Shown: positions 26,837-35,772 of the stretch, piece by piece
How positions within the stretch are numbered: position 1 is the stretch's first letter
How the letters are laid out: every line of letters begins with the position of its first letter
Assembly: GCA_000720375.1 (NCBI GenBank)
Contig: JOAA01000014.1
Coordinates: 62,001 to 126,000, forward strand
Direction: 5' to 3'
Source: Rhodococcus rhodnii
Lineage (GTDB): Bacteria > Actinomycetota > Actinomycetes > Mycobacteriales > Pseudonocardiaceae
Length of the DNA: 64,000 nucleotides
Program-made: the position numbers and the translations under genes
The notes under the pieces: generated by a model
Told to the model about the DNA's origin: nothing
What the model saw: only the letters and a program-made list of their open reading frames with translations
Databases searched by the model: none

Positions 26837-28012
26837 GTGACTACTTCGCCGATCGCGGGGGCTCGGCCCGACGAGGTACGCAGGCACAACAGGACAGCAC
26901 TGCTGCGACGCCTGCACATCGACGGGCCGTGCACCCGTGCGGCGCTGACCACGGAACTAGGGCTCAACCGCAGCACGATCAAGGCGCTGGTGGACGGCCT
27001 GGCCGAAGCCGGCGTGGTGGAAGAGCGAGTGCCGCTGCAACGCAGCGGCGCTGGCCGTCCATCGCTACTCGTACTGCCCCAACCGCACGCGGCCGTCGTT
27101 CTCGCGATCGACATACGTGTCGAGGGCGTCGCCATAGCCCTGGTTGGCCTGGGCGGGCAGATCCTCGGCCGTAACAGCTGGAACCTCTACGGACGTGCCA
27201 GCCAGCCCGACGAGGTCGTCGCGCACATCGTCGACTCAACCCGTTGGCTGGTCGGTGAACTCTCTGTCGAGACGGCCGCGGTTGGCGTGTCCGTGCCGGG
27301 TGTTGTCCGTGGGTCTGACGGACTCGTGCACGAGGCGCCCAACTTGCACTGGACCGACATCCCGTTAGGGGAGTGGCTCTCTACGGGCTTGGGAATGCCC
27401 GTACGGCTCGGCAATGACGCGGAGCTTGGTGCGTTGGCCGAGCACGTCCGCGGCGCCGCTCGTGGCGCATCTGATGCGGTGTACGTGTCGGCTGATGTCG
27501 GCGTCGGCGGTGGCGTGATCTCCAACGGCTCGCCGATGCGCGGAACAAGCGGATATTTCGGCGAAATCGGGCACATGGTGGTCAAGCCCGGCGGGCGGCC
27601 GTGCTACTGCGGCAGCCACGGCTGCTGGGAGACCGAAATCGGCGAGGCCGCGATGTGCCGGGCGCTGGAATTGCCCGAAGGTTCGCCACGCGGCGCGATC
27701 GTGGCCGCGTTGAAGGAACTGTCGGCGCACTCGTCACTGGCCCGCGAGCAGCTCGCGGAACTGGTCGACTGGCTGGCCCTCGGCCTGGTCAACGTGGTCA
27801 ACGTGCTCGGCCCGGAGCTGGTGGTGCTCGGGGATCTGTTCACGTCCCTGCCCGCGGCGCTGATCGCCGACATCGGCCGGGAGGTCCGGATCCGCAGCCT
27901 GGTCAGCAGGGCCGTCGGCGGCACGCGGATCGTGCCTTCAGTGCTCGGCGGCGACGCGAAGCTCATCGGTGCGGCCGAATTGGCCTTCGAACCGGTGCTC
28001 GGCACTATGTGA
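26837..28012 (+). CDS. ROK family transcriptional regulator
   Basis: A 391-residue regulator. The N-terminal winged helix (about 11-70, RAALTTELGLNRSTIKALVDGLAEAG) binds DNA. The sugar-kinase-like domain follows, with EIGHM and the zinc site CYCGSHGCWE (C256, C258, C263). It starts 5 bases after the permease stop and shares its transcript, so it is the expected local repressor for the sugar transporter, relieved by the sugar. The candidate operator is the palindrome at 23330-23348. Confidence 0.92.
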   Translation: MTTSPIAGARPDEVRRHNRTALLRRLHIDGPCTRAALTTELGLNRSTIKALVDGLAEAGVVEERVPLQRSGAGRPSLLVLPQPHAAVVLAIDIRVEGVAIALVGLGGQILGRNSWNLYGRASQPDEVVAHIVDSTRWLVGELSVETAAVGVSVPGVVRGSDGLVHEAPNLHWTDIPLGEWLSTGLGMPVRLGNDAELGALAEHVRGAARGASDAVYVSADVGVGGGVISNGSPMRGTSGYFGEIGHMVVKPGGRPCYCGSHGCWETEIGEAAMCRALELPEGSPRGAIVAALKELSAHSSLAREQLAELVDWLALGLVNVVNVLGPELVVLGDLFTSLPAALIADIGREVRIRSLVSRAVGGTRIVPSVLGGDAKLIGAAELAFEPVLGTM

Positions 28013-28051
28013 GCCGTCCAGGCGGTGCTTGTCCTCGCTTGGACAGCAGCA

Positions 28052-28082
28052 GGGGCGGGACTCACGCTCAGAGTCCCGCCCC
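28052..28082. terminator. 12-bp bidirectional terminator
   Basis: Perfect stem GGGGCGGGACTC / GAGTCCCGCCCC with loop ACGCTCA, followed by TTACT. It lies between the convergent ROK regulator gene and the small DUF7455-type gene. Confidence 0.85.
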
Positions 28083-28110
28083 TTACTACGTCTTGGCTGT
28101 GATCGTGGTC

Positions 28111-28290
28111 TCAGCCCTTCTGCAGCTCTGCCTCCAACTCCTTCAGGCGCGCCTCGTGCTCACGCGCGTGGTGACCGCAGAACAGCAGTTCTCCTCCTGA
28201 GGGCAGGATCGCCCGAACCTGCGCGGCTGCCCCGCAGCGGTCGCAGCGATCGGCGGCTGTCAGTTCGGGGCGGGTGAGCGTGGTGTTCAT
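28111..28290 (-). CDS. Small DUF7455-type zinc-ribbon-like protein (59 aa)
   Basis: ATG 28290 is preceded by GGGAGGGAG, giving 59 residues. After MNTTLTRPELTAADRC the protein has CDRCG, then FCGHHAREHEARLKEL: a CxxC plus C/H set that should bind zinc, followed by a charged helix. I recognise it as the short conserved actinobacterial protein (DUF7455; Rv2708c of M. tuberculosis from memory) that sits near sigA/sigB. Function unknown. The strong ribosome site and flanking terminator support a real gene despite its size. Confidence 0.85.
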   Translation of the reverse strand: MNTTLTRPELTAADRCDRCGAAAQVRAILPSGGELLFCGHHAREHEARLKELEAELQKG

Positions 28291-28785
28291 GGTAAATCTC
28301 CCTCCGTCCCGGCACCGTGGTCGGTGCCCTCGTCAGGCTGCGACCACTGGATCTCCCGTTTGGCTTCGGTTGCCGGTGGGATACCCGATGTTCGCTACCT
28401 CTACTCTTGCAGACGTTTTGGCGATCGTCAGTGTTCCCGCGCCCGAGAGAGACAGCCGTAACAATTGGTTCGCCCGGTTGCCGTAGTGGCTGTCCCGGTA
28501 TTCAGGATCTTGTGGTGCCCCGGCCGAGTCGCGTGGTACAAGCGCGGGGTTCGGCGCGGAGACGGCCTTTCGCGCAGCTCAGCTCGGGCATGGCGGGTGG
28601 GTTACACGATGGGCTGACACGTTCGTGTCGACTTGCACGCTCGGTGAGGGCGGCGGTGTGATGAACATCGCTTTCTCAGCGCGTGGGTATGCGCGCGGTG
28701 CTCGTTACTCCCAGTCAACACGGCCATGATCGATTCGCCGGTGGGCTCGGCCTGGAGAGTGCCTGAGCCCACCGGACGAATGACG
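28291..28785. other. Intergenic region, no gene seen
   Basis: About 495 bases between two minus-strand genes. Short open frames here lack ribosome sites and typical codon pattern. It should hold the promoter of the DUF7455-type gene at its left end, and it contains the FKBP terminator (28738-28775) at its right end. Confidence 0.5.
28738..28775 (-). terminator. Terminator of the FKBP gene
   Basis: Perfect 11-bp stem CCGGTGGGCTC / GAGCCCACCGG with a 16-base loop, 10 bases after the FKBP stop on the minus strand. Confidence 0.75.
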
Positions 28786-29157
28786 CTAGTTCACGCCGAG
28801 TAGGTCGACCACGAAGACCAGGGTCTCGTTCGGCTTGATCGCCGCGCCCGCGCCGCGTGCGCCGTAGCCGAGGTGTGGCGGGATGGTCAGCTTGCGACGG
28901 CCGCCGACCTTCATGCCCGCGACGCCGCGGTCCCAGCCCTGGATGACCCGGCCGCCACCGAGCGGGAACTGGAACGTCTCGCCACGGTCCCAGGACGCGT
29001 CGAACTGCTTGCCGGTCGAGTGCGAGACACCGACGTAGTGCACGGTCACCGTGTGGCCTGCCTGGGCCTCGGGGCCGTCGCCGACGGTGATGTCCTCGAT
29101 CTCCAGGTCGGCAGGCGGGTTTCCGGTGATCGGGCCGATCTCAGGCTTCGTCGCCAC
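28786..29157 (-). CDS. FKBP-type peptidyl-prolyl cis-trans isomerase
   Basis: A 123-residue single-domain FKBP, cytoplasmic (no signal peptide). It assists protein folding by proline isomerisation. The FK506-binding fold is evident: VTVHYVGVSHSTGKQFDASWDRG, FPLGGGRVIQGWDRGVAGMKVGGRRKLTIPPHLGYG and LVFVVDLLGV, with the conserved aromatic and Asp pocket residues. GTG start after GGAGG. It lies downstream of sigA but is separated by a strong terminator. Confidence 0.95.
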   Translation of the reverse strand: MATKPEIGPITGNPPADLEIEDITVGDGPEAQAGHTVTVHYVGVSHSTGKQFDASWDRGETFQFPLGGGRVIQGWDRGVAGMKVGGRRKLTIPPHLGYGARGAGAAIKPNETLVFVVDLLGVN

Positions 29158-29243
29158 TAGGTGTCCTCCGTAAAGCGATGTCCTGCAAGTACCAGGACAA
29201 CGTACTCAAGCGCCCTGATCAGCGCTGAACAGGCTCAATGAAA

Positions 29244-29269
29244 GAGCCCCCGGCCGCGGCCGGGGGCTC
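29244..29269 (-). terminator. Terminator of sigA
   Basis: A 26-base perfect palindrome GAGCCCCCGGCCG / CGGCCGGGGGCTC. On the minus strand it is followed by TTTCATT and lies 18 bases past the sigA stop. Confidence 0.85.
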
Positions 29270-29287
29270 GATCGAGCAGAAAGCCGA

Positions 29288-30670
29288 TCACTCAAGGTAG
29301 TCGCGCAGCACCTGGGAGCGCGACGGGTGACGCAGTTTCGACATGGTCTTCGACTCGATCTGCCGGATGCGCTCCCGGGTCACGCCGTAGACCTGGCCGA
29401 TCTCGTCCAGGGTGCGCGGCTGGCCGTCGGTGAGGCCGAAGCGCAGCCGCACCACGCCCGCCTCACGCTCGGACAGCGTCGCCAGCACCGACTGCAGCTG
29501 GTCCTGCAGCAGCGTGAACGACACCGCGTCGACCGCGACAACGGCCTCGGAGTCCTCGATGAAGTCGCCGAGCTGGCTGTCGCCCTCGTCGCCGATGGTC
29601 TGGTCGAGCGAAATGGGCTCCCGGGCGTACTGCTGGATCTCCAGCACCTTCTCCGGGGTGATGTCCATTTCCTTGGCGAGCTCTTCCGGCGTCGGCTCGC
29701 GGCCGAGGTCCTGCAGCAGCTCACGCTGGATCCGGCCGAGCTTGTTGATCACCTCGACCATGTGCACCGGGATACGGATGGTGCGGGCCTGGTCGGCCAT
29801 GGCGCGGGTGATCGCCTGCCGGATCCACCAGGTGGCGTACGTGGAGAACTTGTAGCCCTTGGTGTAGTCGAACTTCTCGACCGCGCGGATCAGACCCAGG
29901 TTGCCTTCCTGGATCAGGTCGAGGAACGCCATGCCACGGCCGGTGTAGCGCTTGGCCAGCGACACCACCAGGCGGAGGTTGGCCTCCAGCAGGTGGTTCT
30001 TGGCGCGCTCACCGTCCCGCACGATCCAGCGCAGGTCGCGCCGCATCTGCGGGGTGAGCTTCTCGCTCTCCTCCTCGGCCTTGCGCACCCGCTCGGCCGC
30101 ATAGAGGCCTGCCTCGATCCGCTTGGCGAGTTCGACCTCCTCCTCGGCGTTGAGCAGGGCGACCTTGCCGATCTGCTTGAGGTACGCGCGCACCGAGTCG
30201 GCCGAGGCGGTGAGCTCGGCGTCCTTGCGGGCCTGCCGGAGGGCTTCGGACTCCTCCTCGTCCCAGACGAAGTCGCCGCCGCCCTCCTTGGCGTCCTTGG
30301 GGAGCTTCTCTTCTTCCTCGTCCGGCTCTTCCTCGACCACCGGCTCGTCGACGAGTTCGGCGTCGTCGGCCTCAAGGTCCTCGAGGTCTTCCAGCTGAAC
30401 GTCCTCGAGCTCGGCCGGCTCGTCCGGATCGCCCTCGCCGGACTTCTTGGCCGTGGCCGGGCTCGCCTTGGCCGCCGGCGCCTTGGTCGCGGTCTTCTTG
30501 GCAGCGCGGGGTTTGGCTGCGGTCTTGCGACCCGCCGACGCCTTGGCCTTGGCGCCCGCCGTCGCGGGCTCTTCGGCGTCGGTCTTGCCGGCAACCGAAG
30601 CGGTCTTGGTCGTCTTCGCCGCGCTCGCGGTGCTCGGGGAGCGTCGGGTTGCGGTCTCTGCGGCTGCCAC
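29288..30670 (-). CDS. sigA: Primary RNA polymerase sigma factor SigA (RpoD/HrdB)
   Basis: About 460 residues. The first 75 are Ala/Lys-rich and histone H1-like ([18 protein letters not shown]), then an acidic stretch (about 85-130), then region 1.2 ([20 protein letters not shown]). The core has [30 protein letters not shown], the region 3 segment [19 protein letters not shown], and region 4.2 [22 protein letters not shown] choose GTG 30670 with an AAAGGG site; upstream in-frame sequence does not look coding. It directs the housekeeping promoters. As in M. tuberculosis, ppgK and suhB follow on its upstream side. Confidence 0.96.
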   Translation of the reverse strand: MAAAETATRRSPSTASAAKTTKTASVAGKTDAEEPATAGAKAKASAGRKTAAKPRAAKKTATKAPAAKASPATAKKSGEGDPDEPAELEDVQLEDLEDLEADDAELVDEPVVEEEPDEEEEKLPKDAKEGGGDFVWDEEESEALRQARKDAELTASADSVRAYLKQIGKVALLNAEEEVELAKRIEAGLYAAERVRKAEEESEKLTPQMRRDLRWIVRDGERAKNHLLEANLRLVVSLAKRYTGRGMAFLDLIQEGNLGLIRAVEKFDYTKGYKFSTYATWWIRQAITRAMADQARTIRIPVHMVEVINKLGRIQRELLQDLGREPTPEELAKEMDITPEKVLEIQQYAREPISLDQTIGDEGDSQLGDFIEDSEAVVAVDAVSFTLLQDQLQSVLATLSEREAGVVRLRFGLTDGQPRTLDEIGQVYGVTRERIRQIESKTMSKLRHPSRSQVLRDYLE

Positions 30671-30846
30671 GTACGCCCTTTCGAAACGGTCGACAACGGC
30701 AACACGGCGGGGGTCGAGTTGCCGGGAGTTCGGGGAGAGCCTCCGGGCTTTGCCGAAGGCGCTGTTCCATTGTAACGACGCCCGGCGAGTGCGGTGACAC
30801 AACAAGGGCGTTAAGCCAGTTCCTACGGGTGCGAATAACCCGCGAA

Positions 30847-31608
30847 TCAGTGCTGGACGCCGATATCCGCCGCGACCGCGGCGCCGACAATCCCCGCGTC
30901 GTTGCGCAGTTCAGCGGCCACGACTTTGGTACGAACGTCCAACAAAGGCAGCCACTTGTCGGCCTTCTTGCTCACGCCGCCGCCCGCGATGATCAGGTCC
31001 GGCCAGATCAGGTCCTCCAGCCTGCGCAGGTAGCGGGTGACGCGCTTGGCCCACTCCTCCCACGACAGGTCGTGCTCCTCCTTCACCGAGGCCGCGGCCT
31101 TGGTCTCGGCGTCGTGGCCGTCCACTTCGAGATGGCCGAACTCGGTGTTCGGGACGAGCTCACCGTCAAGGAAAACCGCACTGCCGATGCCGGTGCCGAA
31201 AGTCAGCAACACCACCACACCACTGCGGTCGATATCCGATCCATAACGGATTTCCGCCATACCGGCCGCGTCCGCGTCGTTGAGAACCACGATCTCGTTC
31301 GGTTGCCTGCCGAGTCGTTCGGCGAACAACGAGTGCGCGTCGGTGCCGATCCATTTCTTGCTGATGTTCGCGGCGGACAACGCCTTGCCGTGCTTGACCA
31401 CGGTCGGCAACGTCACGCCGACCGGTCCCTGCCAGTCGAACTGCTCAACGGTCTTGGCGACCACGTCGGCGATCGCGTCCGGTGTCGAAGGCTGCGGGGT
31501 GTTCGTCCTGACCCGCTCACCGACGAGCGATCCGGCCTGAAGGTCGACCACGCATCCCTTGATTCCGGAACCGCCGATGTCTACCCCGAAGCCGCGGGTG
31601 CCAGCCAT
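30847..31608 (-). CDS. ppgK: Polyphosphate glucokinase
   Basis: A 253-residue ROK-fold kinase that phosphorylates glucose with polyphosphate or ATP. It has the N-terminal phosphate loop DIGGSGIKG, the catalytic region [16 protein letters not shown] with the base Asp, [12 protein letters not shown], and the family-specific [12 protein letters not shown]. It lacks the ROK zinc cysteines and DNA-binding domain, as expected for PpgK. ATG 31608 gives [10 protein letters not shown]. It is divergent from suhB (55 bases between starts) and upstream of sigA on the same strand. Confidence 0.94.
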   Translation of the reverse strand: MAGTRGFGVDIGGSGIKGCVVDLQAGSLVGERVRTNTPQPSTPDAIADVVAKTVEQFDWQGPVGVTLPTVVKHGKALSAANISKKWIGTDAHSLFAERLGRQPNEIVVLNDADAAGMAEIRYGSDIDRSGVVVLLTFGTGIGSAVFLDGELVPNTEFGHLEVDGHDAETKAAASVKEEHDLSWEEWAKRVTRYLRRLEDLIWPDLIIAGGGVSKKADKWLPLLDVRTKVVAAELRNDAGIVGAAVAADIGVQH

Positions 31609-31663
31609 CCCCGTGGTCCTTCCTTCTCGATTCAGTTCCCAGGTGATGGGGGGACGATAACCG

Positions 31664-32467
31664 ATGTGGTCGGATGTACCCATGGTCCATCTGCGGGACA
31701 CCTTGCGCCAAGTTGCCGTCCGAGTGGCGCGCGAGGCAGGCGAATTGGTCGAGTCAACGCGACGCTCCGCTGTGCGGGACGTGTCGACCAAGTCCAGCGC
31801 CACCGATCCGGTCACCGCGGGCGACCGCGCCGCCGAGCGACTGATTCGTGACCGGCTCGCGGAGCTGCGACCAGGCGAATCGGTGTTCGGCGAGGAAGAA
31901 GGCGGTGCCGCGGCCGTCGACGGCGTTCGCTGGGTCGTGGATCCCATCGACGGCACCGTCAACTACCTCTACGGCTTCCCGTGGTACTCCGTGTCGGTGG
32001 CTGCCCAGTTGGACGGCATCACCGTCGCAGGAGCCGTTGTGGAGCCCGCTAGTGGCCGTGTGTGGTCCGCCGCGCGGGGCGGCGGCGCCACCCTTGACGG
32101 CCAGCCGCTGCGGGCCAGCGCGGTCAAGGACCTGGAACTGACGTTGGTCGCCACCGGATTCGCCTACCGGTCCGAACGACGGGCCAGACAGGTCGAGGTC
32201 GTCCGCAATGTGCTCACCCGGGTGCGCGACATCCGGCGGACCGGATCGGCCGCGCTGGACCTGTGCATGGTCGGCGCCGGATGGGTGGACGCCTATTTCG
32301 AGGCGGGCCTCAACCCGTGGGACTGGGCCGCCGGTTCGCTCATCGCCGAGGAAGCGGGCGCGGTCGTGGAGCTGCCGGGCACGGGTGAGCTGGGCGAAGC
32401 GGTCTTCGCGGCCGCGCCGGGCGTGGCGAACGAGCTGAGGAAGCTCCTGCTCGACGCCGGGGTGTAG
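31664..32467 (+). CDS. suhB: Inositol monophosphatase family protein
   Basis: A 267-residue Mg-dependent phosphatase that hydrolyses inositol 1-phosphate. Motif 1 is GEEEG (77-78 metal ligands), motif 2 WVVDPIDGTVN (D93, D96, G97, T98) and motif 3 WDWAAGSLIAEEAGA. ATG 31664 follows GGGGGGA at 9 bases; a second ATG at 31682 is possible. In mycobacteria and relatives it may feed phosphatidylinositol synthesis. The gene order matches M. tuberculosis Rv2701c (from memory). Confidence 0.92.
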   Translation: MWSDVPMVHLRDTLRQVAVRVAREAGELVESTRRSAVRDVSTKSSATDPVTAGDRAAERLIRDRLAELRPGESVFGEEEGGAAAVDGVRWVVDPIDGTVNYLYGFPWYSVSVAAQLDGITVAGAVVEPASGRVWSAARGGGATLDGQPLRASAVKDLELTLVATGFAYRSERRARQVEVVRNVLTRVRDIRRTGSAALDLCMVGAGWVDAYFEAGLNPWDWAAGSLIAEEAGAVVELPGTGELGEAVFAAAPGVANELRKLLLDAGV

Positions 32468-32468
32468 C

Positions 32469-32512
32469 TCGTGAGTGGTTCGTCCGGTTAGAACCGGACT
32501 TTCCACTCACGA
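32469..32512. repeat. Dispersed intergenic palindrome, copy 2 (bidirectional terminator position)
   Basis: Arms TCGTGAGTGG / CCACTCACGA enclose GTCCGGTT-AG-AACCGGAC; only one interior pair fails to match (TTC against TTT). It starts 2 bases after the suhB stop and ends 5 bases before the stop of the convergent gene. It closely matches the reverse complement of the element at 4553-4602. Confidence 0.8.
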
Positions 32513-32516
32513 CCCG

Positions 32517-33230
32517 TTAGCAGGGCGCGCGGCGGATGGCGTCGATCCACGCCTGGTCGAGCTGCGGGCCCGCGCTACCCTCCACCGACTGCAGCCCACC
32601 GGACTGCGGCGGGTGCTGCGCGCCCCACTCGGCCAGTACCCGCAGGATCTGCCGGGTCTCGGCCTTGATCGGCAGCTCGTCGAACTTGCGCCCGACGACC
32701 AGCTCCACCGACGCGTCCTGGCGGTTGTCCTTGACCAGTTCCATGCACGGGTCGAGCAGGCTCAACGTCCGCGCTGCGGCGACACCTTGCGGGCCGAAGC
32801 GGATCTGGCCACGGCACCCCATGTCCCGCGACGGGTACTGCGGGTCCTCGGCCGGCGCCCCGACCTGGGTGAAACCGAGCTGTTTCAACCCCTCCGAGAC
32901 GAGTGCCGCCTCGCCACGCTGTGTGCTCGCGTTCAGCACCCTGACGCTGATCTGGTCGGGCGGTGCCGCCGAAGTCTGGTCAAGTCCCGTCTGATCCACG
33001 TGTTCGCCCGGTGGCGGAGGCGCCGGCGGGGCCGATTCGCCCGACGCCGCGGTCACCGGTACCCCGGGATCGCACCGCACCCCCGTGGCCTCCGGCTCTT
33101 TGCTGGCCACGTTGAGCCAGACCACTGCCGCCCCCAAGCCGAGTAACAACAGCATGATCAGCGCAGGAAGAGGCCTCCGCTTGCGATATCTGGGGGCCTG
33201 TTCACCCCCGTTGAAGCTCCCCGCCGTCAC
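32517..33230 (-). CDS. cei: LytR C-terminal domain protein, Cei-like envelope protein
   Basis: A 237-residue protein with a short basic cytoplasmic N-terminus, one membrane helix (about 21-42, LPALIMLLLLGLGAAVVWL), a Pro-rich linker, and an extracytoplasmic LytR_C domain (about 92-205, ISVRVLNASTQRGEAALVSEGLKQLGF). The position beside suhB, ppgK and sigA matches M. tuberculosis Rv2700 (cei), linked to envelope integrity, as I recall. GTG start. Likely a cell-wall polymer-related accessory protein. Confidence 0.85.
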   Translation of the reverse strand: MTAGSFNGGEQAPRYRKRRPLPALIMLLLLGLGAAVVWLNVASKEPEATGVRCDPGVPVTAASGESAPPAPPPPGEHVDQTGLDQTSAAPPDQISVRVLNASTQRGEAALVSEGLKQLGFTQVGAPAEDPQYPSRDMGCRGQIRFGPQGVAAARTLSLLDPCMELVKDNRQDASVELVVGRKFDELPIKAETRQILRVLAEWGAQHPPQSGGLQSVEGSAGPQLDQAWIDAIRRAPC

Positions 33231-33746
33231 GTGTGCCCGCCCTCCGTCACCGACGCTGCCGGCCAGATTCCCCTGCTGTATCTGTCGACTGGCTGTTGAC
33301 TTTTGTTGCTGTGATCAGCCTAGGCGTTTCCGCCGGACTACGGGCATCGGGGCGAGCACGTCCGGTAGTCGTTGCCCGATGCGACTTCATGATCGCGGAC
33401 AGTGAGACATCGCTGGTATCCGACCATGAGCGGGCTTCGGCGGCAAGTCCGTGCCGTCCCCCGATCGCCTGGTCGGACCGGTCCGGACGGGTCCAGCAAG
33501 ACGGCTGCGTGCAACCGGGAACACACCCGGATGGGTGATGCGTTGACTGAACGGGCGCGGGATGGGCTACCCTCTGCGCGCTCCGGTCGCCGAAGACTGA
33601 AGGCCGAATCGATTCGGTTGGCCAGAAATCCTCCCGCGACCAGGCGAGACGTCCGTCACTCCAATGGCGGGCACAAAATCGGGTCCTGGAACGTTGTCCA
33701 GCGGCACGAGTGCATGGTGATGATATGACCGCAGGGGTGAAACAAG
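33231..33746. other. Intergenic region, no gene seen
   Basis: About 515 bases between the divergent cei-like and DUF4193 genes. Open frames in it have poor composition and no ribosome sites. It probably holds both promoters. Confidence 0.5.
33543..33573 (+). promoter_or_regulatory. Possible sigma-70 promoter for the DUF4193 gene
   Basis: TTGACT (33543-33548), a 19-base spacer, then TACCCT (33568-33573), about 170 bases upstream of the DUF4193 start. The match is moderate and no transcript data support it. Confidence 0.3.
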
Positions 33747-34055
33747 ATGGCGACCGACTACGACGCTCCTCGCCGCAGCGAGGCCGACGACCTCGCCGAG
33801 GACTCCCTTGAGGAGTTGAAGGCGCGCCGCAACGAGACGCAGTCCGGTGTTGTCGACGTCGACGAGTCGGATACCGCTGAGAACTTCGAGCTCCCCGGTG
33901 CCGATTTGTCCGGCTTGTCCGGCGAGGACCTGACCGTCAAGGTGATTCCGAAGCAGGCCGACGAGTTCACGTGCTCGCACTGCTTCCTGGTCCACCACCG
34001 CAGCAGGCTGGCCGAAGAGCGCGACGGCCTGTACGTCTGCCGCGACTGCGCCTGA
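33747..34055 (+). CDS. DUF4193 family protein
   Basis: A 102-residue conserved actinobacterial protein. The acidic N-terminal half ([40 protein letters not shown]) is followed by a C-terminal zinc-ribbon-like element: [17 protein letters not shown]...LYVCRDCA with two CxxC pairs. Nothing suggests secretion. A role as a small RNA polymerase- or translation-associated factor is conceivable from size and acidity, but the function is unknown. Its order next to cei and dut matches mycobacteria (Rv2699c from memory). Confidence 0.9.
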   Translation: MATDYDAPRRSEADDLAEDSLEELKARRNETQSGVVDVDESDTAENFELPGADLSGLSGEDLTVKVIPKQADEFTCSHCFLVHHRSRLAEERDGLYVCRDCA

Positions 34056-34088
34056 CAAGGGCGTCGAGAACCGAAGAGATATCCGATT

Positions 34089-34118
34089 CGGGTACCTGAC
34101 CTCGCCGTCAGGTACCCG
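34089..34118. terminator. 12-bp bidirectional terminator
   Basis: Perfect stem CGGGTACCTGAC / GTCAGGTACCCG with loop CTCGCC, between the convergent DUF4193 and DUF3093 genes. Confidence 0.8.
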
Positions 34119-34125
34119 GCTGTGT

Positions 34126-34590
34126 CTATGTCTGGGTGGCGTGCTGGCGCAGCAGCGTCGCGAGTTTCTCGGGGGAGCGGGTGGAGAAGATCCAGTACGG
34201 CGTGGGGTCGTCCGGGTCGGTGAGATGAACCCGCAGAGCGGTCGGGATCCAGCCGCGGTGCAGTACGAACGCGGCCGGGTCGAGGTCACGTCCCAGCGCG
34301 CGGCGCTTCTCGTGCACGCCGAGCACCTCGATCTCGCCGACGAACTTCAACGGCAGGTGCGCGTCACCGACCCACAGTTCGTCGTCGGTCACCTTGACCT
34401 TGGCGCGGCCCGCCCAGAACAGCAGGAACGCCATCAGCGGCAGCAGGATCACGTACGGCAGCCAGGACCGGATTCCCTGGTAGCCCAGATGCACGGTGGC
34501 CGCCATCAGGGCCGCGCCGATCATCGGCATCGGCCAGCTCCACCAGGAGACCGAGAGCCGTTCGGAATGGGCAAGCGAGGTGTCCGGCAC
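34126..34590 (-). CDS. DUF3093 family membrane protein
   Basis: A 154-residue protein with two membrane helices (about 15-35 and 42-60) and a soluble C-terminal domain ([26 protein letters not shown]...) with a PH-like strand pattern. It matches actinobacterial DUF3093. GTG 34590 ([12 protein letters not shown]) lies 24 bases from the GTG of the divergent dut gene. Function unknown; conserved beside dut in mycobacteria. Confidence 0.87.
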   Translation of the reverse strand: MPDTSLAHSERLSVSWWSWPMPMIGAALMAATVHLGYQGIRSWLPYVILLPLMAFLLFWAGRAKVKVTDDELWVGDAHLPLKFVGEIEVLGVHEKRRALGRDLDPAAFVLHRGWIPTALRVHLTDPDDPTPYWIFSTRSPEKLATLLRQHATQT

Positions 34591-34614
34591 GCCACCAGGG
34601 TAGTCTCGCCGCTC

Positions 34615-35094
34615 GTGCCCAGCGTGCAGGTCCTGATTTCCCGGCTCGACCCGGGTGTGCCCATCCCGTCCTACGCCCGGCCCGGCGACGCCGGCGCCGA
34701 TCTGGTGACCACGTCGGACGCCGAGATCGCCCCGGGGGAGCGCGCGATCGTCGGCACCGGGGTGGCCATCGCGTTGCCGGAGGGCTACGCGGCTTTCGTG
34801 CACCCGAGGTCCGGCCTCGCCGCCAGAGTGGGCCTGAGCGTGGTGAACACGCCGGGCACGATCGACTCCGGGTACCGGGGTGAGATCAAGGTCTGTCTGA
34901 TCAACCACGACCTGCGTGAGCCGATCCGGCTCAGCCGTGGCGACCGGATCGCACAACTGGTCGTACAGCGGGTCGAACATGCGGTATTCCAAGAGGTGGA
35001 AGAACTGGACGACTCGGCGCGCGGCGCGGGCGGGTACGGGTCGACCGGTGGGCATGCGGTTCTCGCGTCCACACGCGGGAAGACGGAGGAATAG
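34615..35094 (+). CDS. dut: Deoxyuridine 5'-triphosphate nucleotidohydrolase (dUTPase)
   Basis: A 159-residue trimeric dUTPase that converts dUTP to dUMP and pyrophosphate, keeping uracil out of DNA. All five motifs are present: [30 protein letters not shown] with catalytic D84 and uracil-stacking Y87, RIAQLVV, and the C-terminal glycine-rich [14 protein letters not shown] start. The stop overlaps the next GTG (TAGTG), coupling it to the DUF3710 gene. Confidence 0.96.
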   Translation: MPSVQVLISRLDPGVPIPSYARPGDAGADLVTTSDAEIAPGERAIVGTGVAIALPEGYAAFVHPRSGLAARVGLSVVNTPGTIDSGYRGEIKVCLINHDLREPIRLSRGDRIAQLVVQRVEHAVFQEVEELDDSARGAGGYGSTGGHAVLASTRGKTEE

Positions 35095-35747
35095 TGGCAC
35101 TTTTCGGGCGGCGCCGAGCCAAGAACGACGAGCCTGTCGAGGACTATGACGACTTCGACGACGAGGACTACGCCGACGAGGACTCGGCGGAGGGATCCGT
35201 CCAGGGCGATTTGGCGTCTATGTCCGGACCGTTCGACGAAGAGCCGCCGGACGACGGCTTGGCGCGACTGGACCTCGGCTCCGTGCTGCTGCCAGTGCCG
35301 GACGGCGCGCAGTTGCAGGTGGAGATGGAGCAGCCGGGCGTGGTCAAGGCGGTGCACGTGATGACGCCGAGCGGCCAGATGACCGTCACCGCGTATGCCG
35401 CACCGAAGTCAGGCGGTCTCTGGGAAGAGGTCTGCGGGGACCTGGCCAACGAACTGAAGGCCAACGGCGCCCAGGTGCGCAGCGCGTCAGGCGAGTGGGG
35501 CCAGGAACTGATGGCCAACCTGAACGAGATGTCGTTGCGGTTCGTCGGCGTGAACGGACCCCGGTGGATGCTGCGCGGCGTCGTCGCGGGCCCGCCGGAG
35601 CAGTCCGCACAGGCCGCACACGGCCTGCGGTCGCTGATCCGTGGCGCGGTGGTCGTTCGCGGCACGCAGCCCATGCCAGTCGGCCTGCCGTTGCCGATCG
35701 AACTGCCCGACGAGATCGCCCAGCACATCGCCGCCCAGGGCGGCTGA
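35094..35747 (+). CDS. DUF3710 family protein
   Basis: A 217-residue protein with a charged, acidic N-terminus (RRRAKNDEPVEDYDDFDDEDYADED), then a mixed alpha/beta domain (LDLGSVLLPVPDGAQLQVEM, WEEVCGDLANELKANGAQVR, GPRWMLRGVVAGPPE). It is the conserved partner downstream of dut in actinobacteria (Rv2696c from memory). Start GTG with GGAGG, overlapping the dut stop by 1 base. Cytoplasmic; function unknown. Confidence 0.9.
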   Translation: MALFGRRRAKNDEPVEDYDDFDDEDYADEDSAEGSVQGDLASMSGPFDEEPPDDGLARLDLGSVLLPVPDGAQLQVEMEQPGVVKAVHVMTPSGQMTVTAYAAPKSGGLWEEVCGDLANELKANGAQVRSASGEWGQELMANLNEMSLRFVGVNGPRWMLRGVVAGPPEQSAQAAHGLRSLIRGAVVVRGTQPMPVGLPLPIELPDEIAQHIAAQGG

Positions 35748-35772
35748 CCTCACCATCGCGCGCCGAGCCGGC

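Noticed and set aside
29327..30775. Plus-strand open frame of 482 codons opposite sigA
   Set aside because: Antisense mirror of sigA; its leucine/valine-rich translation is an artefact of the acidic and Ala/Lys-rich sigA codons.
33402..33728. Plus-strand open frame upstream of the DUF4193 gene
   Set aside because: Composition is unlike coding sequence here, there is no ribosome site, and a candidate promoter lies inside it.
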